Assembly (NCBI GenBank): GCA_002343455.1
Contig: DDSR01000289.1
Location: 1 to 6,208 of the forward strand
Direction of reading: 5' to 3'
DNA: 6,208 nucleotides
Source: Deltaproteobacteria bacterium UBA2385
GTDB taxonomy: Bacteria; Myxococcota_A; UBA796; UBA2385
Shown here: one piece after another, positions 1-5,569 of the stretch
Numbering within the stretch: position 1 is the stretch's first letter
Layout: every line of letters starts with the position of its first letter
Translations under genes and position numbers: made by a program
The notes under the pieces: generated by a model
What the model was told of the DNA's origin: nothing
The model's database searches: none
Seen by the model: only the letters and a program-made list of their open reading frames with translations

Positions 1-16
1 TCCATGATCCCCCTCC

Positions 17-967
17 GTGACCCGGCCCACGTCCACCACCGCCGTCCTCCGAGCCGCCCTGCTCACCCTCGGCCTGCTGGTCCTGCTCGGCCTCGGCCTG
101 CCCTGGCTGTCGGAGCGCGGGCGTAGCGAGACCAGCGCCGAGATCGCCGCCCGCCTGCAGTCCCCGGCCTCGACGATCGTGCTGGGCAGCAGCGTGGCCC
201 AGATGGGCATCGCCATCGAGCGGCTGCCGGACAGCCTGAGCCTGGCCTTCCCCGGCACCCAGCCGGCGCACTGGCTGGCGATCTGGCGGCATCATGTGGT
301 GGCCCGGGGCCACCGGCCGGCGCGGCTGGTGCTCTATGCGCCGCTGGCCAGCCTCGGCAACGGCGAGCTGGTGGAGGAGGCGGAGCGCAGCGAGCTCCTC
401 TCGATCCTGCCCCGGGACCCGCAGCTCGAGGAGCTGGCCCTGGGCGCGCCGGTCGGCCTGGGCGACCGTTTTCACCGGTACCGTCGATCGCTGCGCGACG
501 GGCTGCTCTCGGTGATCACCGAGGCCCCGACCCTGCTGGGGACGCCGATGCCCGAGCAGGCCCCGAGCGCCCCGAACCCGAGCGCCCCGAACCTGAGCGC
601 CCCGAACCTGAGCGCCCCCCACCGGGTGGAGATGCCCCGTACCATGCCGATCCAGACGAGCCTGACGGCGCTGCTGATCGACGAGGCGACGGCGGCGGGG
701 ACCCGGGTGGTCCTGGTGGTCCCGGTGGTCAAGGACGGCCCGGTCGAGGACCGGGAGCAACAACAGCTGATGGGCTGGGCGCTCAACGAGCCGGTCGACC
801 TGATCGACCTCTCCTGCCTGCCCGTGCCCGAGGGCGAGTTCTACACCCACCACCACCTGCGCGAGAGAGGCCGCGAGCAGGTCACCGACGCCCTGGCCAC
901 GGTCCTGGCCGGCCTGCCGCCCGGCCCCGCCGAGGCCCCGGGGACCTACCACCGATGCCCGAATTGA
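17..967 (+). CDS. Membrane-anchored SGNH-hydrolase-like protein with altered catalytic block
   Basis: Predicted 316-residue envelope protein. An N-terminal signal anchor (hydrophobic about residues 11-31, with Arg3 and Arg12 before it) is followed by a fold resembling SGNH/GDSL hydrolases that work with membrane O-acyltransferases. The segment TIVLGSSV at 53-60 fits block I, with Ser58 or Ser59 as nucleophile. RPARLVLYAPL (100-110) and RVVLVVPV (230-237) look like core strands. FYTHHHLRERG (275-285) matches the C-terminal block usually written DxxHL, but Thr277 sits where the catalytic Asp is expected and His280 is kept. A Pro/Ala/Asn insert lies at 183-202. The GTG start is chosen because it precedes the anchor; an in-frame TGA at 5-7 closes the frame upstream, and no clear ribosome-binding site is visible. 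The end overlaps the next gene by 13 bp. Family assignment is from motifs only; substrate is unknown and the enzyme may be inactive. Confidence 0.72.
   Translation: MTRPTSTTAVLRAALLTLGLLVLLGLGLPWLSERGRSETSAEIAARLQSPASTIVLGSSVAQMGIAIERLPDSLSLAFPGTQPAHWLAIWRHHVVARGHRPARLVLYAPLASLGNGELVEEAERSELLSILPRDPQLEELALGAPVGLGDRFHRYRRSLRDGLLSVITEAPTLLGTPMPEQAPSAPNPSAPNLSAPNLSAPHRVEMPRTMPIQTSLTALLIDEATAAGTRVVLVVPVVKDGPVEDREQQQLMGWALNEPVDLIDLSCLPVPEGEFYTHHHLRERGREQVTDALATVLAGLPPGPAEAPGTYHRCPN
565..619 (+). repeat. 15-bp tandem repeat inside the SGNH-like gene
   Basis: Three full copies of the unit gagcgccccgaacct (565-579, 580-594, 595-609; the first ends in c instead of t) and a partial fourth at 610-619. 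The unit is in frame and encodes SAPNP/SAPNL/SAPNL/SAPH at residues 184-202. It lies between the N-terminal and C-terminal halves of the hydrolase-like fold, so it probably makes a flexible surface loop. Near-identical copies suggest recent slippage, and copy number may vary between strains in 5-residue steps without breaking the frame. Confidence 0.9.
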
Positions 968-1572
968 CGCCCCCCGACCCCTACAACCTGGCCTGGCTGC
1001 ACCTGGACCCGGCCCAGACCCTGCGCCTGCTGGGCGAGCATCCCCCGCAGCGGGTCTTCGCCGAGCTGAGCGACCGGGCCTACGAGCTCACCCGCGAACA
1101 CCGAGGGCGCACCATCCCGCCGGGCCCGCGCATCGTGGGGGCGGTCGAGGCGGCCTTGCGCGACTACGGCGAGGACCGGCTGCTGCTCTTCGAGATCGCC
1201 CTGGTCCGCTACATCGAGGTCTGGCCGCCCGAGGGGCCGGAGCTCGCGCTGCAGGCCCTCCGCGAGCGCTGGCCCGCGCCCTCGCCCGCCCTCACGCGCA
1301 TCGGCGCGCGCCTGCAGGCCTGGGCGGAGCTGCGGAGGCTGAAGCTGGAGGCACCCGAGGCGGCCGCCCTGGAGCACCTGCTCGACCTGGGCCGACCGCC
1401 GCTGCTGCACCCCCGCTTCCTGGAGGGCCTGCGCGCCCTCGCCCCCGGCCTGAGCCCGGCCGGGCTGCGCGCGGCGGCTGTCCGCCTGCCGGCCGAGGCC
1501 CCGGTGGCCCACCTCCTCCTCCGAGACGGCCCCTCCCTGGTGGCTGAAATCCTGGAGCAGAGCTCCCCATGA
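955..1572 (+). CDS. Hypothetical helical protein in the chaperone operon
   Basis: A 205-residue protein I do not recognise. It has no signal peptide and no membrane segment. The composition is rich in Leu, Ala, Arg and Glu, and most of it should be helical: amphipathic stretches are visible at about 33-50, 59-90 (including the patch RLLLFEIALVRYIEVW), 95-107, 111-135 and 153-163. The start ATG lies inside the end of the SGNH-like gene (13-bp overlap); a weak GGGGA at 939-943 is the only upstream purine tract. The stop overlaps the start of the J-like gene in an ATGA (1569-1572), so translation of the two is probably coupled. Its position directly before a J-like protein and an Hsp70 makes it a candidate partner or client of that system, which is inference from context alone. 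Confidence 0.7.
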   Translation: MPELTPPDPYNLAWLHLDPAQTLRLLGEHPPQRVFAELSDRAYELTREHRGRTIPPGPRIVGAVEAALRDYGEDRLLLFEIALVRYIEVWPPEGPELALQALRERWPAPSPALTRIGARLQAWAELRRLKLEAPEAAALEHLLDLGRPPLLHPRFLEGLRALAPGLSPAGLRAAAVRLPAEAPVAHLLLRDGPSLVAEILEQSSP

Positions 1573-3086
1573 AGCCGCTGGAGGCCCGCACGCCGGCGGA
1601 GCTCTTCGGGGCGGCAGTCGAGGACCCGACGCAGCTCAAGCGCGCCTACGCCCGGCTGATCCGCGCCCACGGCCCGGAGTCGGATCCGGAGGCCTTCGAG
1701 CACATCCGCCGCCTCTACGAGCAGGCGCAGGCCGAGCTGAAGGCGCCGAAGCCCGCCCCCGAGCGCGAGGAGCCCCCCGGCGCGAGCTGGGCCGACGCGC
1801 TGCTGGCCGGGGCCCGCGAGGACAAGCTCGACGAGCTGGCCGACCGCCTGCTGGCCCGCGCCCTGCAGACGGGCGATCCCGAATCCCTCAGCGCGGCATT
1901 GGGCATCGACCGCTGCCGCGACCTGGCCCGCTTCCCCGACCGGCTGCTGGCCGCGGCGGCCAACCCGGCCCTGCAGCCCCGGGTGGTGGGCCATGTGGTC
2001 CACCTCTTCTCCTTCGCGGCCGCCCTGGTCGACCACCCCGCCTGGGACGCGCTCAACGAGACCCTGGTCGAGCCGCGCGCCCGGCTGTACCTGCTGATGT
2101 CCCGGGCCCGGGTCCTCTGCCAGAAGGGCCGCCGCGCCGAGGCCTGGGGGCTCTTCCGCGCCCGCGAGGCCTGGCTGCGCTCCCTGCCCGAGGCGGAGTG
2201 GCTGCCCGCGGCGATCGAGCTGCTCAGCCGCTGCGCCTGGGTGGTGCCCGAGGTGGAGGCCCGGACCTGGGCGAGCCGCCTGGGCGAGGTGGTGCCCGAG
2301 GACCTGGAGGCGGCCTGCGCCCGCACCGAAGAGCTGCTGATCCGCGTGCTGAGCGCCCGCCAGGAGGTCGGCGCCGATCCGGATCCGCTGGCCAGGCTGC
2401 CCGAGCGCCTGCACGACGAGCACCCCGCCGTCGCGCTCGCGGTCCTGCTGGAGGTCCTGCACCGCCCCGGCGCGATGGAGGCGCTGGAGCGCCGCCTGGC
2501 CGAGCGCCCCGCCTGGACCTGCGCCTTCTGGGCCGAGGTCCAGCGCCTCACCGAGACCGAGGAGGCCCTCTGGCGCTGGCAGGCCAGCGGCAAGCCTCCC
2601 ATCGCGCCGCTGCCCTGGCTGGCGGCGCGGGTGCAGGCCTGGAGAGAGGAGCAGGGCGAAGGAGCGGAGGAGGCGGAGCGGCTGGAGAGGCGGGTCAAGC
2701 GGATGCGGCCCGTGGTGATGGTCGTGGCGGCCTTCAGCCTGGTCCCGATGCTCGGCAAGCTCAGCTTCATCAAGCACAGCGACCTGGAGATCGGGCTGGC
2801 GATGCTGGCCTGGATGCTGGGCTACTTCGCCTCGATCCTGCTCTTCGAGCGCTTCATCGGCAAGCCCACCCTCGCCCGCGCCCGCGCCCTCCGCGAGGAG
2901 AGCGCCGACGCCAGCCCCCTGCTCCGCCTCGCCCGCGACCTGGGCCTCTGGCTGCCCGAGCTGGCCGCCCAGGCGCCCGCAGAGACCGCCATGGACTCGC
3001 TCCTGCTCGACCTGCCGGCTACGCTGAGCGCCGTGGGAGACGAACATATCCGCCGCGCCTTCCATCCTCGGGAGAGTCCCGCATGA
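1569..3086 (+). CDS. Membrane-anchored J-domain-like protein without HPD, probable HscC partner
   Basis: A 505-residue protein. Residues about 8-58 resemble a J domain: LKRAYARLIRAHG (23-35) fits helix II, and PEAFEHIRRLYEQAQAEL (40-57) fits helix III. The loop between them reads HGPESDP instead of carrying HPD, the motif J proteins use to trigger Hsp70 ATP hydrolysis. A Pro/Glu-rich linker (58-72) leads to a long helical middle (about 75-375), where ARLYLLMSRARVLCQKG and the following helix (171-202) look like a TPR-type hairpin. Two membrane helices follow at about 381-397 and 408-428; basic residues on both outer flanks (RLERRVKRMR before, RFIGKPTLARAR after) predict both ends in the cytoplasm. 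GGAG at 1554-1557 lies 11 nt before the ATG, which overlaps the previous stop as ATGA. In E. coli, hscC lies near djlB and djlC, J-protein genes of broadly similar size (from memory), so this is probably the functional counterpart. Confidence 0.8.
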   Translation: MKPLEARTPAELFGAAVEDPTQLKRAYARLIRAHGPESDPEAFEHIRRLYEQAQAELKAPKPAPEREEPPGASWADALLAGAREDKLDELADRLLARALQTGDPESLSAALGIDRCRDLARFPDRLLAAAANPALQPRVVGHVVHLFSFAAALVDHPAWDALNETLVEPRARLYLLMSRARVLCQKGRRAEAWGLFRAREAWLRSLPEAEWLPAAIELLSRCAWVVPEVEARTWASRLGEVVPEDLEAACARTEELLIRVLSARQEVGADPDPLARLPERLHDEHPAVALAVLLEVLHRPGAMEALERRLAERPAWTCAFWAEVQRLTETEEALWRWQASGKPPIAPLPWLAARVQAWREEQGEGAEEAERLERRVKRMRPVVMVVAAFSLVPMLGKLSFIKHSDLEIGLAMLAWMLGYFASILLFERFIGKPTLARARALREESADASPLLRLARDLGLWLPELAAQAPAETAMDSLLLDLPATLSAVGDEHIRRAFHPRESPA

Positions 3087-3154
3087 CGCTGAGGCGCCTC
3101 ACCAGGCCGGCGAGGCCCCAGCCCCCCCCGCAACTGCAGGAGAGTCCCGCATGA
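3083..3154 (+). CDS. Possible coupled mini-ORF 1 (23 codons)
   Basis: The reading frame starts at an ATG overlapping the TGA of the J-like gene (ATGA, 3083-3086) and ends at a TGA overlapping the next ATG (ATGA, 3151-3154). The peptide begins MTLRRLTRPARPQ and ends QLQESPA: basic at the N-terminus, Pro/Gln-rich after it, with no known motif. A GGAG lies 8 nt before the start (3071-3074). The frame may be a leader that passes ribosomes toward hscC rather than a gene with a functional product. No conservation data are available, and the frame could be open by chance in such GC-rich DNA. Confidence 0.3.
   Translation: MTLRRLTRPARPQPPPQLQESPA
3090..3116 (+). promoter_or_regulatory. Palindrome and potential hairpin in repeat unit 1
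   Basis: TGAGGCGCCTCA at 3090-3101 is a perfect 12-bp palindrome, suitable as a dimeric protein site. Overlapping it, GCCTCACC (3096-3103) can pair with GGCGAGGC (3109-3116) around a 5-nt loop, with one A-C mismatch, giving an RNA hairpin just after the stop of the J-like gene. There is no following T-run, so it does not look like an intrinsic terminator. Either reading is possible; neither is demonstrated. Confidence 0.35.
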
Positions 3155-3219
3155 CGCTGAGGCGCCTCACCGGGCCGGCGAGGCCCCAGCCCCACCCGCA
3201 ACTGCAGGAGCACCCGTGA
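3151..3219 (+). CDS. Possible coupled mini-ORF 2 (22 codons)
   Basis: This is the second copy of the mini-ORF, encoded by repeat unit 2. It starts at the ATGA shared with mini-ORF 1, has its own GGAG at 3139-3142, and ends at a TGA inside GTGA (3216-3219), where GTG is the start of hscC. The peptide begins MTLRRLTGPARPQPH and ends QLQEHP; it differs from mini-ORF 1 by Arg8 to Gly, Pro15 to His and the altered end. As with the first copy, a role as a translational relay is more plausible than a functional peptide. Confidence 0.3.
   Translation: MTLRRLTGPARPQPHPQLQEHP
3158..3184 (+). promoter_or_regulatory. Palindrome and potential hairpin in repeat unit 2
   Basis: This is the second copy of the same element, 68 bp from the first. 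The 12-bp palindrome is at 3158-3169. The hairpin arms are 3164-3171 and 3177-3184, with loop gggcc in place of aggcc. Both single-base differences between units fall outside the palindrome and outside the hairpin arms: one is in the loop and the other is in the C-rich tail. The paired structure is therefore unchanged, though with only two differences this means little. Confidence 0.35.
3207..3218 (+). promoter_or_regulatory. Ribosome-binding site and GTG start of hscC
   Basis: GGAG (3207-3210) sits 5 nt before GTG (3216-3218). The tract is the degenerate third start of the 68-bp repeat. No other ATG, GTG or TTG lies in frame between the TGA at 3090-3092 and this GTG, and the protein then begins MSVTVGIDLGTT, with the Hsp70 phosphate-1 motif where HscC proteins normally have it. 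This start is therefore secure. Confidence 0.8.
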
Positions 3220-4925
3220 GCGTCACGGTGGGCATCGATCTGGGCACGACCCACAGCCTGGTGGCGGTGATGACGCCGACGGGGCCGCAGGTGCTGGCCG
3301 ACGAGGAGGGGCGGGTGCTGCTGCCCTGGGCCGTGGCGGTCGACGAAGAGGGCCACCTGCTGGTCGGGGCCGCCGCCGAGGCCCGCCTCTCGCACCGGCC
3401 GGACAGCGGCGCCCGCTGGTTCAAGCGCGACATGGGCCGAGAGATCGAGCTGCCCGTGGGCCCCGAGCGCCTCAGCCCCCCGGCGCTCTCCGCCCTGGTG
3501 CTGCGCGAGCTGCGTGTCATCGCCGAGCTCGCCCTGGGCCAGCCGGTGACCCGCGCGGTGATCACGGTGCCCGCCTACTTCCAGGAGCCCCAGCGGGCCG
3601 CCACCGTCCAGGCCGCCCGCCTCGCCGGGCTGGAGGTGGCGCGCATGGTCAACGAGCCGACCGCCGCGGCCCTGGCCCACGGCCTGCACGACGCCGAGCG
3701 GGAGCGCCGCGTTGTCGTCCTGGACCTGGGCGGAGGCACCTTCGATGTCAGCCTGCTCGACATCTTCGAGGGGGTCATCGAGGTGGTCGGCACCGGGGGC
3801 GACGGGCGCCTGGGGGGTGAGGACTTCACCGAGGCGATCTTCGCCCTGGCCCAAGCCGAGGCGGGCCTGGATGAACAGAGCCCTCCGGCCGTGAGGGCCC
3901 TGCTGCGCGCCGCCTGCGAGCGGGCCAAGTGCCAGCTCTCCGAGCGCTCGCGGGCGCCGCTCTCCCTGCCGGATCCCACCTCTGCCACCTGGCGCACGGC
4001 CCGCAGCCTGGAGCTCAGCCGCCCGATGCTGGAGGCCGCCTGCCGGCCCCTGCTGGAGCGCATCCGCGCCTGTGTGATCGACACCCTCTCCAGCGCCCGC
4101 CGCGGCGCCCAGGACATCGACGAGGTGCTGCTGGTCGGCGGGGCCACCCGGATGCCGGCGATCGCCTCGCTGGCGGTCGAGCTCTTCGATCGCATACCGG
4201 TGCAGGGCCACGATCCCGACCAGGTCATCGCCCTGGGCGCCGCCGTGCAGGCCGCCCTGGTCGAGCGCGACGCGGCCGTCGCCGACATCGTGGTGACCGA
4301 TGTGCTCTCGCACAGCCTGGGGGTGGAGATCTCCCGCGAGGGCGACGACCGCTTCCTTCCCGGCTACTTCATGCCGGTCCTGCACCGCAACACCACCCTG
4401 CCGGTGCGACGGGTCGAGCGGGTCTGGACCCTGCACCCCAAACAGACCAGCATCACGGTGGCGGTCTTCCAGGGCGAGCACCGCTACACCCGCCTGAACA
4501 CACCGCTGGGCAGCTTCAAGGTGCAGGGCATCCCCCTGGCCGAGAGCGAGGAGGCCCGGCAGGCGGTGGATCTGGCCTTTGTCCACGACCTCAACGGCCT
4601 GCTGGAGGTCGAGGCGACCATCGCCTCCACCGGCAAGACCGCCAGCATCCTGATCGAGCAGCAGGCCGGGCGCCTCAGCCCCGAGGCCCGGGAGCGCGCC
4701 CATCGCGCCATGGAGCGCCTGAAGGTGCACCCCCGCGAGCTTCTGCCCAACCGCCTCCTGGTGGAGCAGGCCAGCGCCGCCCTGGCGGGCCTGGAGGGAG
4801 GGGCCCAGGCCGCCGTCGACGCCGCCCTGCTGGCCTTCGAGGACGCCCTGGCCCGCCAGCACCCCGAGGCGATCGAAGCCGCCGCCCGGGTGCTGCGCGA
4901 GCTGCTGGCCCGCGTGGGCGCATGA
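3216..4925 (+). CDS. hscC: Hsp70-family chaperone HscC
   Basis: A 569-residue cytosolic ATP-dependent chaperone of the HscC (Hsc62) subfamily, near the roughly 556 residues of the E. coli protein and shorter than DnaK. The nucleotide-binding domain spans about 1-355: phosphate-1 GIDLGTTHS (6-14), Lys70 in FKRDMG at the position of the DnaK catalytic lysine, VNEPTAAALA (145-154), phosphate-2 VVLDLGGGTFDVSLL (167-181), RLGGEDF (198-204) and adenosine motif VLLVGGATRMP (304-314). The linker is DIVVTDVLSHSLGVE (357-371), with Ser-His in place of the usual Pro-Leu. The beta substrate-binding part is about 372-482; PVLHRNTTLPV and HPKQTSITVAVFQGE are typical of HscC. A short helical lid follows (483-569), ending RVGA with no DnaK-like acidic tail. 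It sits behind a membrane J-like gene, its expected co-chaperone, and overlaps the next gene by ATGA. No grpE is in the window. Substrates are unknown. Confidence 0.95.
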   Translation: MSVTVGIDLGTTHSLVAVMTPTGPQVLADEEGRVLLPWAVAVDEEGHLLVGAAAEARLSHRPDSGARWFKRDMGREIELPVGPERLSPPALSALVLRELRVIAELALGQPVTRAVITVPAYFQEPQRAATVQAARLAGLEVARMVNEPTAAALAHGLHDAERERRVVVLDLGGGTFDVSLLDIFEGVIEVVGTGGDGRLGGEDFTEAIFALAQAEAGLDEQSPPAVRALLRAACERAKCQLSERSRAPLSLPDPTSATWRTARSLELSRPMLEAACRPLLERIRACVIDTLSSARRGAQDIDEVLLVGGATRMPAIASLAVELFDRIPVQGHDPDQVIALGAAVQAALVERDAAVADIVVTDVLSHSLGVEISREGDDRFLPGYFMPVLHRNTTLPVRRVERVWTLHPKQTSITVAVFQGEHRYTRLNTPLGSFKVQGIPLAESEEARQAVDLAFVHDLNGLLEVEATIASTGKTASILIEQQAGRLSPEARERAHRAMERLKVHPRELLPNRLLVEQASAALAGLEGGAQAAVDAALLAFEDALARQHPEAIEAAARVLRELLARVGA

Positions 4926-5524
4926 TCGACCCGCGGCTGGTGGAGCTGCGAGAGCGCTGGGCGGCGCGCTCGCCGGGCTGCGAGGCGGCCCAGTGGCTCG
5001 GCGAGGTCGAGAAGCCCTGGCTGAAGGAGGGGCCGCTACGCGAGCAGCTCGACCGGCTGCCCCTGCTCTACGCCGAGGGCGAGGCCCGGCTGGCCCTGGT
5101 GCTGCAGGCCAACGACCTCGCCTGGAAGGGCGAGACCACCGCACCGGGGACCTTGTTGATCTCCTGGGACCCCTGGTTCGAGATCCACCCGGGCGCGCTG
5201 AGCGACACGGCCAGCCGCTTCCACGCGGTGGCCCGCCAAGGCGCCGTGGCTCCCGGGTTGCGCGCCCTGGTCGAGGACAGCCGCGACCATATGAAGGACC
5301 GGCGCCGCGAGGCGCTGCCCCTGGTGCTGACCTCCGGGCGGGCCGTGTTCGCATTCGACTGCGTCTTCTTCCCCAACCTGCTGCCGGGAGGCCGCCTCTG
5401 CGATGTGCTGCTCCCCGTGGTCGTCTTGCGGCAGGGTCCGGCCATCTGCGCCGTGCCTCCGGCGCGCTTCTGGCCCGCCACGCTGCGGGCTCGCTGGGAG
5501 CGGGAAGCCGAGGGCTCGCCCTGA
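4922..5524 (+). CDS. Hypothetical protein translationally coupled to hscC
   Basis: A 200-residue protein I do not recognise. The start ATG overlaps the hscC stop (ATGA, 4922-4925) and has no visible ribosome-binding site of its own, so it most likely depends on ribosomes finishing hscC. The frame stays open far upstream, but the overlap and the hscC end make this the natural start. There is no signal peptide or membrane helix. Features: a charged helical N-terminus (1-40, with WLGEVEKPWLKEG at 25-37), a possible beta region with ALVLQANDLAWKG (58-70) and GTLLISWDPWFEIHP (76-90), helical RFHAVARQG (99-107), then strand-like VFAFDCVFFPNLLPGG (142-157) and DVLLPVVVLRQGPAICAVPP (161-180). Cysteines are at 20, 147, 160 and 176, not in a metal-binding pattern I recognise. 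Tight coupling suggests a product needed in proportion to HscC: a cofactor, regulator or client. This is inference. Confidence 0.75.
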   Translation: MIDPRLVELRERWAARSPGCEAAQWLGEVEKPWLKEGPLREQLDRLPLLYAEGEARLALVLQANDLAWKGETTAPGTLLISWDPWFEIHPGALSDTASRFHAVARQGAVAPGLRALVEDSRDHMKDRRREALPLVLTSGRAVFAFDCVFFPNLLPGGRLCDVLLPVVVLRQGPAICAVPPARFWPATLRARWEREAEGSP

Positions 5525-5569
5525 GCGCTCGCCTTCGCTAAGCTGGGCTCCCCTCACCCGGAGTACCCC
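5525..5569 (+). promoter_or_regulatory. 45-bp gap with ribosome-binding site and weak promoter candidate
   Basis: This is the only non-overlapping gene gap in the window. GGAG at 5560-5563 lies 6 nt before the GTG at 5570 and is a good ribosome-binding site. TAAGCT at 5539-5544 could be a -10 element, but the sequence at the -35 position (about 5516-5521, tcgccc) is a poor match, so the promoter is only a suggestion. An 8-bp palindrome GAGCGCTC spans the upstream stop (5523-5530). There is no terminator-like stem with a T-run. Confidence 0.35.

Larger units (their letters stand above)
3071..3206 (+). repeat. Two tandem copies of a 68-bp unit with ribosome-binding site and ATG
   Basis: Unit 1 (3071-3138) and unit 2 (3139-3206) are identical at 66 of 68 positions; they differ at 3104/3172 (a or g) and 3126/3194 (c or a). 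A third start of the unit, GGAG at 3207-3210, continues degenerately into cacccgtga, which is the hscC start. Each unit opens with ggagagtcccgcatga: a GGAG, 8 nt, then ATG with an overlapping TGA. It continues with a 12-bp palindrome and a C-rich tail ending in caactgca. Sequence before 3071 is not related to the end of the unit, so the array begins inside the last codons of the J-like gene and supplies its C-terminal ESPA. Confidence 0.93.

Noticed and set aside
1..16. Left-edge signals: a TGA at 5-7 that could end an upstream + gene, and, on the minus strand, GGAGG (16-12) placed 6 nt before an ATG (5-3) that could start a leftward gene
   Set aside because: Only a few bases are visible, so neither can be supported. 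A leftward start would leave 11 bp between divergent genes, with no room for promoters; the SGNH-like gene also lacks its own ribosome-binding site, which leaves the edge ambiguous.
4..126. A 40-codon + strand frame starting at ATG 4
   Set aside because: The product is Pro/Arg/Ala/His-rich and overlaps the SGNH-like signal anchor in another frame. The SGNH-like frame has clear protein features and this one has none.
2198..3154. Open + strand frame of 318 codons overlapping the J-like gene
   Set aside because: The product is Arg/Gly/Ala/Pro-rich shadow sequence of the J-like gene. Only its last 23 codons coincide with mini-ORF 1.
3071..3206. A CRISPR array or an insertion-sequence end as the explanation of the 68-bp repeat
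   Set aside because: The two copies abut directly with no spacers, and there is no transposase, terminal inverted repeat pair or target duplication nearby.
3087..3215. A possible readthrough fusion of the J-like protein into HscC, since both are in the same frame
   Set aside because: The frame holds a second TGA at 3090-3092 six bases after the first stop, so fusion would need two readthrough events. HscC has its own ribosome-binding site and natural N-terminus.
3099..5354. Long open frame on the minus strand (751 codons), and others at 1209-3065, 1715-2773 and 5036-5926
   Set aside because: They lie antisense to well-supported + strand genes and give low-complexity Arg/Gly/Ala/Pro/Gln-rich products. 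Long antisense frames are expected where third codon positions are nearly all G or C.
3929..5524. A 531-residue protein starting inside hscC
   Set aside because: The first 331 codons are an out-of-frame shadow of hscC (low-complexity Pro/Gly/Arg). Normal protein composition begins at the ATG at 4922.
5525..5569. A rho-independent terminator after the 200-residue protein
   Set aside because: Only an 8-bp palindrome over the stop codon is present, with no loop and no T-run.
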